From the NCBI RefSeq assembly GCF_014208035.1, contig NZ_JACHMK010000001.1:2562024-2626023 (forward strand): 64,000 nucleotides of DNA, written 5' to 3'. Positions within the stretch are counted from its first letter, which is position 1. Each line of letters opens with the position of its first letter. Below are positions 1 to 8,347 of this stretch, one piece after another. Origin of the DNA: Schaalia hyovaginalis (GTDB taxonomy: Bacteria; Actinomycetota; Actinomycetes; Actinomycetales; Actinomycetaceae). The notes under the pieces were generated by a model. It saw only the letters and a program-made list of their open reading frames with translations. It was not told the origin of the DNA and did no database searches. The translations under genes were made by a program, and so were the position numbers.

Positions 1-810
1 GAAGCCGTGGTACACGCGGCGGCCGTCCAACAGCCCCTCGGGTTCGCCGTTCAAGGGGGCCCACGCGCCGTCGTAGTACTCGGGGAGGCGCCAGTCGTGC
101 TGCGAGGCCGTCGCATGGGCGAAACGCGCCATCACTTCGGCCCGCTCGATCCACACGGGGTCGGTCGTCGCCTCCGCCGCCGCGAGATAGGCCTCCGCCG
201 TGTGGAGGAGCGTCCCGTTCGTCCGGACGGGCACGACGTTCTCGAAGGCCTCGTCGTACTGGTCGCGGACCAGTCCGTTGTCTTCGATCCAATGGCGCTC
301 CTGGTCGTGAAGGACCTCGTTGAGCAGCTCGTGGGCGCCGGAACGGTTCGCGACGGTCGCCGCCGACAGGCCGAGGATCACGTAGGCCATGTGGTACTGC
401 GACTTCACACGGCCCTCCTCGTCCCAGGGGACGCCGCGCCCCTCCTCATCCGGTTCGGGCTTGATCGACACCCACATGCCGCCGTTCACCGGATCCCGGA
501 AGTAGCGGCTCATCGAGTTGAGCGCATGATCGGCGTAGCGGCGGGTCCCGGGCAGTCCCATGAGGACGCCGAGGGAGAAGATGTAGAGCATGCGCGCAGT
601 CACGGCGAGGTCGATGGAGCGCGTCGGGTCGGGCTCGCCCTCGTTCGTGAGATGGGCGAAGCCCGTGGGCACGATCGCCCCCTCGGCTTCTGTGATGAGC
701 GCCTGCATCTGCGTCGACAGCCACCTGTTGTGCTCGACGGAGTCAAACCAGCCCACGAAGGCCTCCTGGAGTTGCGTCAAGGGATCGCGACGGTGCGACC
801 CGGCAGACAC
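1..810 (-). CDS. AGE-family epimerase/isomerase, C-terminus cut by window edge
   Basis: Reverse-strand reading frame open from position 810 to the window edge (270 codons, C-terminus missing). Residues near the N-terminus read GWFDSVEHNRWLS, followed by a Trp/Arg/His-rich helical pattern (RYFRDPVNGGMWVS, KSQYHMAYVILGLS) typical of the N-acylglucosamine 2-epimerase (AGE) superfamily, which forms an alpha6/alpha6 barrel acting on aldoses such as mannose or N-acyl-hexosamines. Substrate cannot be assigned. The GTG at 810 follows an AGG; a TTG at 780 is an alternative start. It is divergent from phosphoglucomutase, which fits a role in hexose interconversion, but that link is inference. Confidence 0.8.
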   Translation of the reverse strand, partial: MSAGSHRRDPLTQLQEAFVGWFDSVEHNRWLSTQMQALITEAEGAIVPTGFAHLTNEGEPDPTRSIDLAVTARMLYIFSLGVLMGLPGTRRYADHALNSMSRYFRDPVNGGMWVSIKPEPDEEGRGVPWDEEGRVKSQYHMAYVILGLSAATVANRSGAHELLNEVLHDQERHWIEDNGLVRDQYDEAFENVVPVRTNGTLLHTAEAYLAAAEATTDPVWIERAEVMARFAHATASQHDWRLPEYYDGAWAPLNGEPEGLLDGRRVYHGF

Positions 811-947
811 AAGCCTAACGGGTGAGACGGACCACTCGCGTCGCCTTCGGAGGATTCACGCAGGTCCGAGGGCGCAGCAGCGCCCTCGTCATCCGCCTGT
901 CGGGAAGGGCTCCCCAGAATCGGCCCCTCGATGCCACACTTGTCACC

Positions 948-2618
948 ATGCATGAACGAGCCGGCACCGTCGCCCTGACCGAAGACCTCATCGACGTCGA
1001 CGAGGTCGTATCCGCCTATTACGACATCGAACCCGACCCCACCGTCATCGACCAGCGGGTCGCCTTCGGAACCTCGGGCCACCGCGGCTCCTCATTGGAC
1101 GCGAAGTTCAACGAGGGCCACATCGTCGCCATCACGAAGGCCATCGTCGAGTACCGCGCCGAGCAGGGCTACGACGGCCCGCTCTACATCGGCCGGGATA
1201 CCCACGCCCTGTCCGAACCGGCGTGGCGCACGGCCCTCGAGGTCCTCGCCGCCGCCGGCGTCACCGTGAAGATCGACTCGCGCAACTCCTACACGCCGAC
1301 TCCGGCCGTATCGGTGGCGATCCTCGGGGCGAACGGCGCCCCCGGGGCCCTGCGCACCGACGGCCCCGGCCTCGCCGACGGCATCGTCGTCACGCCCTCG
1401 CACAACCCGCCTCGCGACGGCGGCTTCAAGTACAACCCGCCTCACGGCGGACCGGCCGACACGGATGCGACCGGTTGGATCGCCGCCCGCGCGAACGAGA
1501 TCCTCGAAGAGGGCTGGCGCAAGGTCCCACGCATCATCGGCCCCTCACTCTTCGACGACCCGCACCTGGAGAAGTTCGACTATCTGCGCTTCTACGTCGA
1601 CCAGCTCGACCAGGTGATCGACATCGACGCGATCCGCGAGGCGGGGGTGCGCATCGGCGCCGATCCGCTCGGCGGCGCCTCCGTCGACTACTGGGCGGCG
1701 ATCGCCGAGCGTTACGGCCTCGACCTCACGGTCGTCAACCCGAATGTCGACCCGGCCTGGGCCTTCATGACCCTGGACTGGGACGGCAAGATTCGCATGG
1801 ACTGCTCCTCGCCCTACGCGATGGCGTCCCTGCGCGAGGTGATGACCCCGAACGGGGCCGGTGAGACCCCCTACGACATCGCCACCGGCAATGACGCGGA
1901 TTCGGACCGCCACGGGATCGTCACGCCCGACGGCCTCATGAACCCGAACCACTACCTCGCCGTCGCGATCGACTACCTCTTCCAGCACCGCCCGGGCTGG
2001 AAGTCGGACGCGGCCGTCGGCAAGACCCTCGTGTCCTCGGCGCTCATCGACCGTGTCGTCGCCGCGATGGGCCGCAGGCTCATCGAGGTGCCGGTCGGCT
2101 TCAAGTACTTCGTGCCCGGCCTGCTCGACGGCTCGCTCGGCTTCGGCGGCGAGGAGTCCGCAGGAGCCTCCTTCCTCCGCAAGGACGGGACCGTGTGGTC
2201 GACCGACAAGGACGGCATCATCCTCGCCCTCCTCGCCTCCGAGATCCTGGCCGTGACGGGCAAGACGCCCTCGCAGCTCCACGCCGAGCTCGTCGAGCGC
2301 CACGGCGCCTCCGCCTATGCGCGCATCGACGCGGCGGCGAACCGCGAGGAGAAGGCGAAGCTCGCGGCCCTGGCGCCCGAGGACGTGGCCGCGACCGAGC
2401 TCGCCGGTGATGCGATCACGGCGAAGCTCGTGGCCGCCCCCGGCAACGGCGCCCCGATCGGCGGACTCAAGGTGACGACCGAATCGGCCTGGTTCGCGGC
2501 CCGCCCCTCGGGCACCGAGGACGTGTACAAGATCTACGCGGAGTCCTTCAAGGGCGCCGAGCACCTCGCCGAGGTTCAGGAGGCCGCGAAGGCCCTCGTC
2601 TCCGACGCGCTCGGCTGA
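948..2618 (+). CDS. pgm: Phosphoglucomutase (alpha-D-glucose phosphate-specific)
   Basis: 556-aa enzyme interconverting glucose 1-phosphate and glucose 6-phosphate, linking glycolysis with glycogen and sugar-nucleotide synthesis in the cytoplasm. All four hallmark loops are visible: the phosphoserine loop TPSHNPP (Ser151), the metal loop around residues 316-321 (DADSDR), the sugar loop GGEES near residue 400, and the phosphate loop RPSGTED near residue 519. The frame is open further upstream, but the ATG at 948 (MHERAGT) gives the family's usual N-terminus and length (about 545-560 aa). Two strong hairpins follow the gene. Transcribed divergently from the epimerase. Confidence 0.96.
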   Translation: MHERAGTVALTEDLIDVDEVVSAYYDIEPDPTVIDQRVAFGTSGHRGSSLDAKFNEGHIVAITKAIVEYRAEQGYDGPLYIGRDTHALSEPAWRTALEVLAAAGVTVKIDSRNSYTPTPAVSVAILGANGAPGALRTDGPGLADGIVVTPSHNPPRDGGFKYNPPHGGPADTDATGWIAARANEILEEGWRKVPRIIGPSLFDDPHLEKFDYLRFYVDQLDQVIDIDAIREAGVRIGADPLGGASVDYWAAIAERYGLDLTVVNPNVDPAWAFMTLDWDGKIRMDCSSPYAMASLREVMTPNGAGETPYDIATGNDADSDRHGIVTPDGLMNPNHYLAVAIDYLFQHRPGWKSDAAVGKTLVSSALIDRVVAAMGRRLIEVPVGFKYFVPGLLDGSLGFGGEESAGASFLRKDGTVWSTDKDGIILALLASEILAVTGKTPSQLHAELVERHGASAYARIDAAANREEKAKLAALAPEDVAATELAGDAITAKLVAAPGNGAPIGGLKVTTESAWFAARPSGTEDVYKIYAESFKGAEHLAEVQEAAKALVSDALG

Positions 2619-2634
2619 TCCGCTCATCGAGTTC

Positions 2635-2674
2635 GTCCCCGCTTCTCGGACCGGATGGCCCGGGAGGCGGGGAC
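2635..2674 (+). terminator. Hairpin after pgm
   Basis: Inverted repeat with outer arms 2635-2642 and 2667-2674 (gtccccgc/gcggggac), extended inward by further pairing, 16 bp after the pgm stop codon. Likely intrinsic terminator for pgm. Confidence 0.6.
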
Positions 2675-2742
2675 GTCTTCGCCTGGTCGCCGACGTCACA
2701 ATCCGGGGACGCGCCGGTGACGATCCGCCTCCCCGGCACCGC

Positions 2743-2780
2743 GGTGGGGCGGGGGATCGACATTGATCCCCCGCCCCACC
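2743..2780. terminator. Perfect 16-bp hairpin between convergent genes
   Basis: Arms 2743-2758 and 2765-2780 are perfect reverse complements separated by a 6-nt loop. It lies between convergent pgm and the small membrane gene ending at 2797, so it can serve as a bidirectional terminator. Confidence 0.7.
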
Positions 2781-2796
2781 GTCCGTCATAGGACGC

Positions 2797-3030
2797 TCAG
2801 CGCTCCTTCGGGTCCGCCGATCCGTCCTCCCGCCCCCTCGAAGCGCGGAGGGCGACCGCGCGGAACATCAACAAGGCGCAGCCGAGCAGACCGGCGCTTC
2901 CGACCGCGTTGAACACCGGGAGCCAGTCGCTGCCCTGATAGGACAGGTAGACGGCGATGAAGTTCGCAATGACGCCGACGACCGCGACGGCGATCAGCAT
3001 CCAATCCAGGGGGCGCAGAACAGTTCTCAT
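2797..3030 (-). CDS. Small two-helix membrane protein
   Basis: 77-aa protein. The ATG at 3030 is preceded by a clear AGGAGG ribosome site 6 nt upstream, which decides the start over upstream alternatives. Two hydrophobic segments (about residues 9-28 and 39-58) are followed by a charged Arg/Asp/Lys-rich tail (RASRGREDGSADPKER). No enzymatic motif. Function unknown; it lies 8 nt downstream of another small hydrophobic gene on the same strand, with which it may be co-transcribed. Confidence 0.7.
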   Translation of the reverse strand: MRTVLRPLDWMLIAVAVVGVIANFIAVYLSYQGSDWLPVFNAVGSAGLLGCALLMFRAVALRASRGREDGSADPKER

Positions 3031-3038
3031 ATCCCCTC

Positions 3039-3338
3039 CTATTGAGCCCAGCAAATCGGTATCCCCGTCGGATTGACGAAGATTTGAATCCCCGTTCCCC
3101 ACGAGTTGCACAAAGCGTAAAGCGAGCTATGCACCACGAGGGCTCCAGCTATCACGCCCGAAACAACCGGTCCAGCTCCGGTCCACGAAGCGATCATTCC
3201 CGCGACTCCCGCGACTCCCGCACCCAGCGCCAAGGCATTACTCAACGCAGAGGCTTGACAACTATTGAGAAACACCGTCGGCCAGAATGTACGCCAGCCG
3301 GTACGTCCCACACATGCAGCAGTAGCAGAAACGGTCAA
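3039..3338 (-). CDS. Small hydrophobic Gly/Ala-rich protein, possibly bacteriocin-like or a detached C-terminal part
   Basis: 99-aa frame beginning with TTG at 3338, whose last two bases are part of the stop codon (TGA, 3337-3335) of the preceding frame. The product has a run of Gly/Ala/Val/Ile helices (LGAGVAGVAGMIASWTG, VVSGVIAGALVV), three to four cysteines and an aromatic C-terminus (ICWAQ). This resembles the hydrophobic core of class II or circular bacteriocins, or a membrane domain. The TTGA overlap suggests coupling to, or a frameshift away from, the secreted-peptide frame upstream. I do not recognise a family. Its base composition is lower in GC than neighbours. Confidence 0.45.
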   Translation of the reverse strand: MTVSATAACVGRTGWRTFWPTVFLNSCQASALSNALALGAGVAGVAGMIASWTGAGPVVSGVIAGALVVHSSLYALCNSWGTGIQIFVNPTGIPICWAQ

Positions 3339-3673
3339 CAGGTCACGTGGTCAGGGGTCAGATTCCGCATTGCATCTCTTTGCGCCAGTAACGCTTGTGA
3401 GCCATGTTCCCCAAGCCCAGCGTAATATGCGACCGCGAACTCTGAAAGGAATGCTTGATTTAAAACAGGATCTTCGCGAGCCGCAAGATAGTCAAATTTA
3501 ACACCATCGAAATACAATTTCAGTTCAGCAAACTGCCTTTCTTCCCATTCACTTAACTGCGAAATTCTGTCGGGAGGTCAAATCTCTTGCGCCACCGCAG
3601 CACTCGTCCCCACACACACCAAGAAGAAAGCTAGGAAAGATGTCAAAATGCGACGCACTAAGACACGATACAA
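3335..3673 (-). pseudogene. Secreted small protein with signal peptide, interrupted by in-frame TGA
   Basis: A TTG at 3673, preceded by GAAAGGGG, opens a frame whose first 28 residues form a good signal peptide (RR n-region, hydrophobic core LTSFLAFFLVCVG, cleavage site AVA before QEI). The frame meets TGA at 3580-3578 and then continues open for 80 codons of acidic/aromatic sequence (SEWEERQFAELKLYFDGVKF) to 3335. Either the gene is a pseudogene, or the stop is a sequence error. The downstream hydrophobic frame overlaps its end by 4 nt. Function unknown. Confidence 0.5.
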
Positions 3674-3877
3674 CGCACACCCCTTTCACCCTGCGCTATG
3701 CACCACAAACAGCGACTGAGGCTAACCTAACAAGCCGAATAGACGATTTCAATAGCCACTTTATGACAAGTTGTCAAATATTCCGCCCCTTCAGAAGGAG
3801 CCCTGCGTAGATCACGAAATTCTGTCGATTCCGATTCGATGATTCATGCTGTTCACAAATGAGGGTGTAGCGACTGG
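3674..3877. other. AT-richer intergenic stretch, no gene seen
   Basis: Noticeably AT-richer than the rest of the window, with many stop codons in all frames. I see no RNA gene or convincing ORF. It separates the broken secreted-peptide locus from an ISL3 transposase fragment, so it is probably foreign DNA or decayed insertion material. Confidence 0.4.
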
Positions 3878-4141
3878 TTGAGCTGGGTAGCGCAGGGAAC
3901 GGCGGTACGCCGGTTGGTACATGAGGCGTTCGGATGTCGCCCCACTATCTTGCCGGTCACTGTGCGCCGCTACCGAGGTGGCAAATGTAGGCACATGTCG
4001 TACCAGGACACTACCCGAACGACCGAGCCGTCCTCGAAGCTGACCCGGGACGCGTTGCGGTGGCTCCTTACCGCGATCGTGGTTCAACACCTCACGGTGG
4101 CTCGGGTCGCCGAAGGCCTCCTCGTGAACGGTGCCGCTTGA
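3878..4141 (+). pseudogene. ISL3-family transposase fragment
   Basis: About 87 codons match the N-terminal zinc-ribbon and linker region of ISL3 transposases: VRRLVHEAFGCRPTILPVTVRRYRGGKCRHM, here given only as the pieces LPVTVRRYRGGKCRHM, then the KLTRDALRWLLTAIVVQHL segment. Intact ISL3 transposases exceed 400 aa; the catalytic DDE region is absent and only part of the Cys ligands remain, so this is a remnant. It marks an old insertion between the broken peptide locus and the MFS gene. No terminal inverted repeats were found. Confidence 0.6.
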
Positions 4142-4299
4142 TCGAGCGGGGCAGGTGAGCAGCTGCACCCGGCGAGGGCGAGCTCGGTTCGAAGCCCACC
4201 CGCAGGCTAGCCCGCTTCGCGAGAGCGGATCAATGCATTCGCGCACGATCGGCCCCCTACCCGCTAACCGCCACCAGAGGCCGCCGGTAGGATCGACTG

Positions 4300-5586
4300 G
4301 TGCTCTCCCCCTACCTCGACGTCCTTCGGATCAACGGCTCTTGGCGCTTCTCCCTCGCCGGATTGATCCTGCGCCTGCCGATGTCGATGATCGGGATCTC
4401 GATCATCCTCCTCATCAAGGCGACCTACGGGAACTACTCGCTCGCGGGCCTCGTGTCGGCGCTGAACATCATCGCGACCGCCCTGTGCGCCCCGACGATC
4501 GCCCGATACGTTGATCGCCTGGGGCAGCGCAGGGTCATGCTCCCCCTCCTCATGATCGGGATCGGGGCGAACGCCGCCTTCCTCCTCAGCGCCATCGCGC
4601 ACGCCTCCCCCGTCCTCGTGGCGATCTTCTCCATCGTCGCGGGCGCCGCGTGGGGCGCCCCCGGCGCCTTCGTGCGCGCGCGTTGGGCGAACGCCTTGAA
4701 GGAGCGTCCGAAGGACCTGACGACCGCCTACGCCTTCGAGTCCGCGATCGATGAGCTCGTCTACATCGTCGGCCCCGTCCTGTCGACGGTGCTCGGCACG
4801 GCCTTCCACCCGGGCGTCGGCTTCGTCCTCATCTGCCTGTTCCTCACCGTCGGCGGCCTCTGGTTCTTCTCCCAGCGCTCCTCCGAACCCGCGCCGAGGC
4901 CGAGGTCCGAGGACGTGAGTCACCGCTCGGTCCTGCGCAATCCCGCCGTGATCGTCATGGTCCTGACCTATATCGCGATGGGCTCCATGTTCGGGGCGAA
5001 CGACGTGGCGGTCGTCGAGTTCGCGGCCGCCCTCGGCGCCTCGTCCATGTCGGGGGTGCTCCTCGCCTTCTTCTCGGTCGGTTCCCTGGTCGCGGGACTG
5101 TGGTACGGCTCTCGCATGTGGACGCAGCCCCTGTGGAGGCTCTTCGCCTACGGGGTCATCCTCCTGGCCATCGGCACTTCGACCTACCTCCTGGCCCATT
5201 CGCTCCTCGTCATGGCGATCGTCATGACGCTGACGGGGATCGCGTGCGCGCCGACGATGACGAACGTCAATACGATCATCGCGAGGGTCGTCGACGCCGA
5301 TCGTCTCACCGAGGGCCTCACCTGGGTCGGCACCTCCCTCAACATCGGCCTGTCCCTCGGTTCGGCGGCGGCGGGCCCGGCGATCGACGCGGGCGGCGCC
5401 CACGGCGGCTACCTCGTCATGGTGGGGGCGGCCTGGACGATGGTGGTGATCATGATCCTCGGCCTGGTCCCCCTGCGCCGCGCCGTATCGCTCCTGCACC
5501 CCCGGGACGGCGAGCAGACGCGCGACGAGGGGCGATCCTCGTCGAAGTCCCCCTCCGCGGGCCCCGTCGGAGACGATCACCGCTGA
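4300..5586 (+). CDS. MFS transporter
   Basis: 428-aa polytopic membrane protein with about twelve hydrophobic segments and the loop 2-3 motif region (ARYVDRLGQRRVM) typical of the major facilitator superfamily, drug-efflux-like subgroup. It ends in a 40-residue hydrophilic Arg/Asp-rich tail. GTG start at 4300 with a TAGGA site upstream. The central loop (RSSEPAPRPRSEDV) separates the two six-helix halves. Substrate unknown. It stands alone, 63 bp before the App1-type gene on the same strand. Confidence 0.85.
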   Translation: MLSPYLDVLRINGSWRFSLAGLILRLPMSMIGISIILLIKATYGNYSLAGLVSALNIIATALCAPTIARYVDRLGQRRVMLPLLMIGIGANAAFLLSAIAHASPVLVAIFSIVAGAAWGAPGAFVRARWANALKERPKDLTTAYAFESAIDELVYIVGPVLSTVLGTAFHPGVGFVLICLFLTVGGLWFFSQRSSEPAPRPRSEDVSHRSVLRNPAVIVMVLTYIAMGSMFGANDVAVVEFAAALGASSMSGVLLAFFSVGSLVAGLWYGSRMWTQPLWRLFAYGVILLAIGTSTYLLAHSLLVMAIVMTLTGIACAPTMTNVNTIIARVVDADRLTEGLTWVGTSLNIGLSLGSAAAGPAIDAGGAHGGYLVMVGAAWTMVVIMILGLVPLRRAVSLLHPRDGEQTRDEGRSSSKSPSAGPVGDDHR

Positions 5587-5649
5587 GCCCCGGCCCCGCC
5601 TCGGTCAAGAATCGGGCACAATGTGCATGTCCCCGCACAGGAGAGGCCG

Positions 5650-6861
5650 ATGTTCGCCGAACCCCTCATCGACGACGAATCCTCGTCGTTGCTCCTCACC
5701 CTCACTTCATCATTCGGTGAGGCGGGCTCGCGCGCACTCGCGCGCGCACTCGGCGATTGGGGCTTCCATCCGGGCATCGTCGGTTTCGGCGGTCACGGCT
5801 CGACCCGCCGGGCGCGGGTCCTGGGCCGCGTCATCATGGAGCGGAGTCAGGATCAGCGGTCGTGGCTGGCGCAGCGTCGCGGATGGCGCCAGTTCTTCGA
5901 CGCGCAGGTCCCGCGCCAGCCGGTCCTCGTCACGGTCGGGCGGCAGAGGCGCATCGCTTTCGCCGATCGCGGCGGGTACGTCGATCTGACTCTGTCCGAT
6001 CACGGCCTCGGTGCCGGATGGCACAGCGCGTGGATGCAGGTCCTTCACGAATCGGACGTGCGCGCCCTCGGCCTGCACGAGGGGGATTCCCTGTCGTCGA
6101 CCGCTCCGGCGCTTCAGGGACGAGGGCGGGGCGGTTTCTCCCAGGGGAGGATCCGCGCGGGCCGGCCCGTCTCCGTGGCTCTTCGGATCATCGGCGAGGA
6201 CGAGGCCTTCGGAGTGGTGTCGGATATCGACGACACGGTGATGGTGACGATGCTCCCCCGCCTCTTCGCGGCGGCCAAGCACTCCTTCGTCGACCGGGTC
6301 TCCTCGCGCGAAGCGGTGCCCGGGATGTCGGAGTTCCTCACCAGGGCAGCGGGTGTCAAGGGGGCCCTTCCGGGCCTCCATGCGCCCGTGATCTACCTGT
6401 CGACCGGCGCGTGGAACGTGGTCCCCGCCCTTCGGGACTTCCTCAACCGCCTGGGGTATCCCCTCGGCGGGTTCCTCATGACGGATTTCGGGCCGTCGAA
6501 CACGGGCTGGTTCCGTTCGGGCCCCGAGCACAAGCGCCGCGAGCTGCGTCGCCTCGCCCGCATGTTCCCCACGGTGAAGTGGCTCCTCGTCGGCGATGAC
6601 GGGCAGCGCGACCCGGAGATCTACGCCGAGTTCGCTCGTTCCTTCCCCGCGAATGTCGCGGGCATCGCGATCCGCTCGCTGTCGGAGATCGAGCAGTTCA
6701 TGTCGCACGGCACCTTCGAGGCGCTCGTGCCGGACGCCCTGTGGACGGTGCCGCAGTCGATCCCCGTGTGGTTCGGCTCCGACGGCGAGTCGCTCCTGCG
6801 CGGTTTCGACGAGGGCGGTATCCGCAGCGCTCGTCGGAGCCCATCGCGTTCGGAGCGGTGA
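5650..6861 (+). CDS. App1-family (DUF2183) phosphatase-domain protein
   Basis: 403-aa protein. The hallmark VVSDIDDTV (Asp192-Thr196) is the HAD-like DxDxT signature of App1/DUF2183 proteins, whose yeast founder is a phosphatidate phosphatase; later motifs include IYLSTGAWN (Ser/Thr motif II), a Lys-containing region and [11 protein letters not shown] (motif III/IV). The N-terminal ~150 residues form a conserved accessory domain. AGGAG lies 8 nt before the ATG at 5650, favouring it over an upstream in-frame ATG at 5623. Likely cytoplasmic phosphatase on a phospholipid or nucleotide-like substrate; the exact substrate is inference. Confidence 0.88.
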   Translation: MFAEPLIDDESSSLLLTLTSSFGEAGSRALARALGDWGFHPGIVGFGGHGSTRRARVLGRVIMERSQDQRSWLAQRRGWRQFFDAQVPRQPVLVTVGRQRRIAFADRGGYVDLTLSDHGLGAGWHSAWMQVLHESDVRALGLHEGDSLSSTAPALQGRGRGGFSQGRIRAGRPVSVALRIIGEDEAFGVVSDIDDTVMVTMLPRLFAAAKHSFVDRVSSREAVPGMSEFLTRAAGVKGALPGLHAPVIYLSTGAWNVVPALRDFLNRLGYPLGGFLMTDFGPSNTGWFRSGPEHKRRELRRLARMFPTVKWLLVGDDGQRDPEIYAEFARSFPANVAGIAIRSLSEIEQFMSHGTFEALVPDALWTVPQSIPVWFGSDGESLLRGFDEGGIRSARRSPSRSER

Positions 6862-6874
6862 AAGGGGCCCGGCC

Positions 6875-7609
6875 TCACTCCTCCGACTGGGCCGCCGCTT
6901 CGCCCGACTGGGCGCCCGATTGCGCGCCCGACTGGGCCGACTGCGGGGCTTCGAGGGCGGCGAGGGCCTCGTTGGAGAGGGGAAGGCATCCGGCGGGGGC
7001 CTTGAAGGCGGCTTTCGACTCGGAGATCCTGTGAAGCTCATCGGGCGAGACTGCCGGGTCGTAGAAGGTCCCCAGGAGCACGGTCACGGTCCTGTCGGTG
7101 GATTCGGTGAGGACGACCTTCGACTTCGGGAAGAAGCGGGCCACCGTGTACGCGTCGACGACCGCCGCGGGTCCGGCGTTGATCTCCGCCGTCCCCGAAT
7201 ACTCCGGTGTCGCGTTCCCGGCTTCGAGCGGCGAGTATCCGATGTTGGTGAGCATCGTCGAGGCGGTCAATGCGAGGCCCTGCCGGCTCGCCGTGTTGAG
7301 GACCTGGACCTTGACGGACTCCGGGCTCACGGGAGTCGCCCCTTCGGGCGGGCAGGGGACCAACCCGGCGCTCGCGTACTTGATCGGCTTGGAGAAGCCG
7401 TTGCCGAAGGGGACCGGCAGAAGGCCGGTGAGGACGAGTCCGCTCACGAGGGCGAGGGCCGCCATGATCGCGGTCGTGATCGCGAAGGTGAGCGTCTGCT
7501 TGCGTTGGCGCTCCTTGAGGAAGCGCTGTCGCGGGGTGAGAGCCGGCATCTGGGAGGTCACCCCAACAAAGGTACTCGACGAACGGGGGCGGCGGGGTCG
7601 AACGCTCAT
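6875..7609 (-). CDS. LytR C-terminal-domain membrane protein
   Basis: 244-aa protein (or 224 aa from ATG 7549) with one membrane segment at about residues 42-63 after a basic KERQRKQ stretch, then an extracytoplasmic LytR_C-like domain (VKVQVLNTASRQGLA, followed by a TVTVLLG strand). The C-terminal tail is a low-complexity series of SAQSGAQSG repeats. ATG at 7609 overlaps the nrdG stop codon as ATGA, suggesting translational coupling, though no good ribosome site precedes it; the internal ATG has a better one. LytR_C proteins are envelope-associated. Nothing links it functionally to nrdG besides position. Confidence 0.75.
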   Translation of the reverse strand: MSVRPRRPRSSSTFVGVTSQMPALTPRQRFLKERQRKQTLTFAITTAIMAALALVSGLVLTGLLPVPFGNGFSKPIKYASAGLVPCPPEGATPVSPESVKVQVLNTASRQGLALTASTMLTNIGYSPLEAGNATPEYSGTAEINAGPAAVVDAYTVARFFPKSKVVLTESTDRTVTVLLGTFYDPAVSPDELHRISESKAAFKAPAGCLPLSNEALAALEAPQSAQSGAQSGAQSGEAAAQSEE

Positions 7610-8346
7610 GCCGGGCGGAATTCGAAGCGCTCGAATCCCAGGGATTCGCATTCCCGCGCGAGCGCCCGCACCTGCTCGTCCCAGCCCATCGTCGAGGCTT
7701 CGAAGCCCTTCGGAGCACCGAGTTCCCGCGCCTGCTGCAGGGCGAAGGCGCGCGCTCCGGCTGCTCTGGCGGCGCGCGCGACCCTGAGTCCGTCCTTCGG
7801 CCCGTCCGGGTAGACGGTGAGGCGGACTTCGTGGTCGACCTCGGGGCGGGCGAGGAGGATGCGCAGGGACTCCCAGGCCTTCTCGCCCGAGCCCCGGCGC
7901 CCGGCCACGGCCTCGTAGTGCTCGGGCAGCGCCTTGATGTCGATGCCGACCCAGTCGACGAGGCCGCCCTCGAGAATCGATTCCAGTCTGCCCGGATACG
8001 GGCCGGCCGTGTGGAGGCCGACCTCGAACCCGAGCTCGCGGACCCGTCTCATCGCGGGGAGGAGGGCGTGCTGGCGCGTCGCCTCGCCGCCGGAGAAGAC
8101 GACGCCGTCGAGCAGGCCGCGACGGCGCGAAAGCAGGTCCTCGAGGGCGCTCCACGCGACGACGCCGGGGATCCTCGGGTCGAGGATCGCCGAGTTCTGG
8201 CAGTAGGGGCAGGCCCACGGGCACCCCTGGGCGAACACGGAGGCGACGAACTTGCCCGGCCAATCGACCGTCGACATGGGGACGATGCCGGCGATCTGGA
8301 GGTCGTCCGGTGAGAACCCCGCGGCCCCGCGTCCGCCCTCGTCCAT
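7606..8346 (-). CDS. nrdG: Anaerobic ribonucleotide reductase activating protein (radical SAM)
   Basis: 246-aa radical-SAM enzyme that installs the glycyl radical on NrdD. The CxxxCxxC iron-sulfur motif is Cys42, Cys46, Cys49 (CPWACPYC), and the SAM-binding GGE motif follows (FSGGEATRQ). It is longer than classical NrdG (~155 aa) and resembles the longer NrdG/YjjW-like activators that accompany class III enzymes in actinobacteria and clostridia. ATG at 8346 begins one nucleotide after the nrdD stop, so the two are co-transcribed and probably coupled. Confidence 0.93.
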   Translation of the reverse strand: MDEGGRGAAGFSPDDLQIAGIVPMSTVDWPGKFVASVFAQGCPWACPYCQNSAILDPRIPGVVAWSALEDLLSRRRGLLDGVVFSGGEATRQHALLPAMRRVRELGFEVGLHTAGPYPGRLESILEGGLVDWVGIDIKALPEHYEAVAGRRGSGEKAWESLRILLARPEVDHEVRLTVYPDGPKDGLRVARAARAAGARAFALQQARELGAPKGFEASTMGWDEQVRALARECESLGFERFEFRPA

Positions 8347-8347
8347 G

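Noticed and set aside
3812..4246. 144-codon reverse frame opposite the ISL3 fragment
   Set aside because: No family resemblance; it is the antisense of a recognised transposase remnant.
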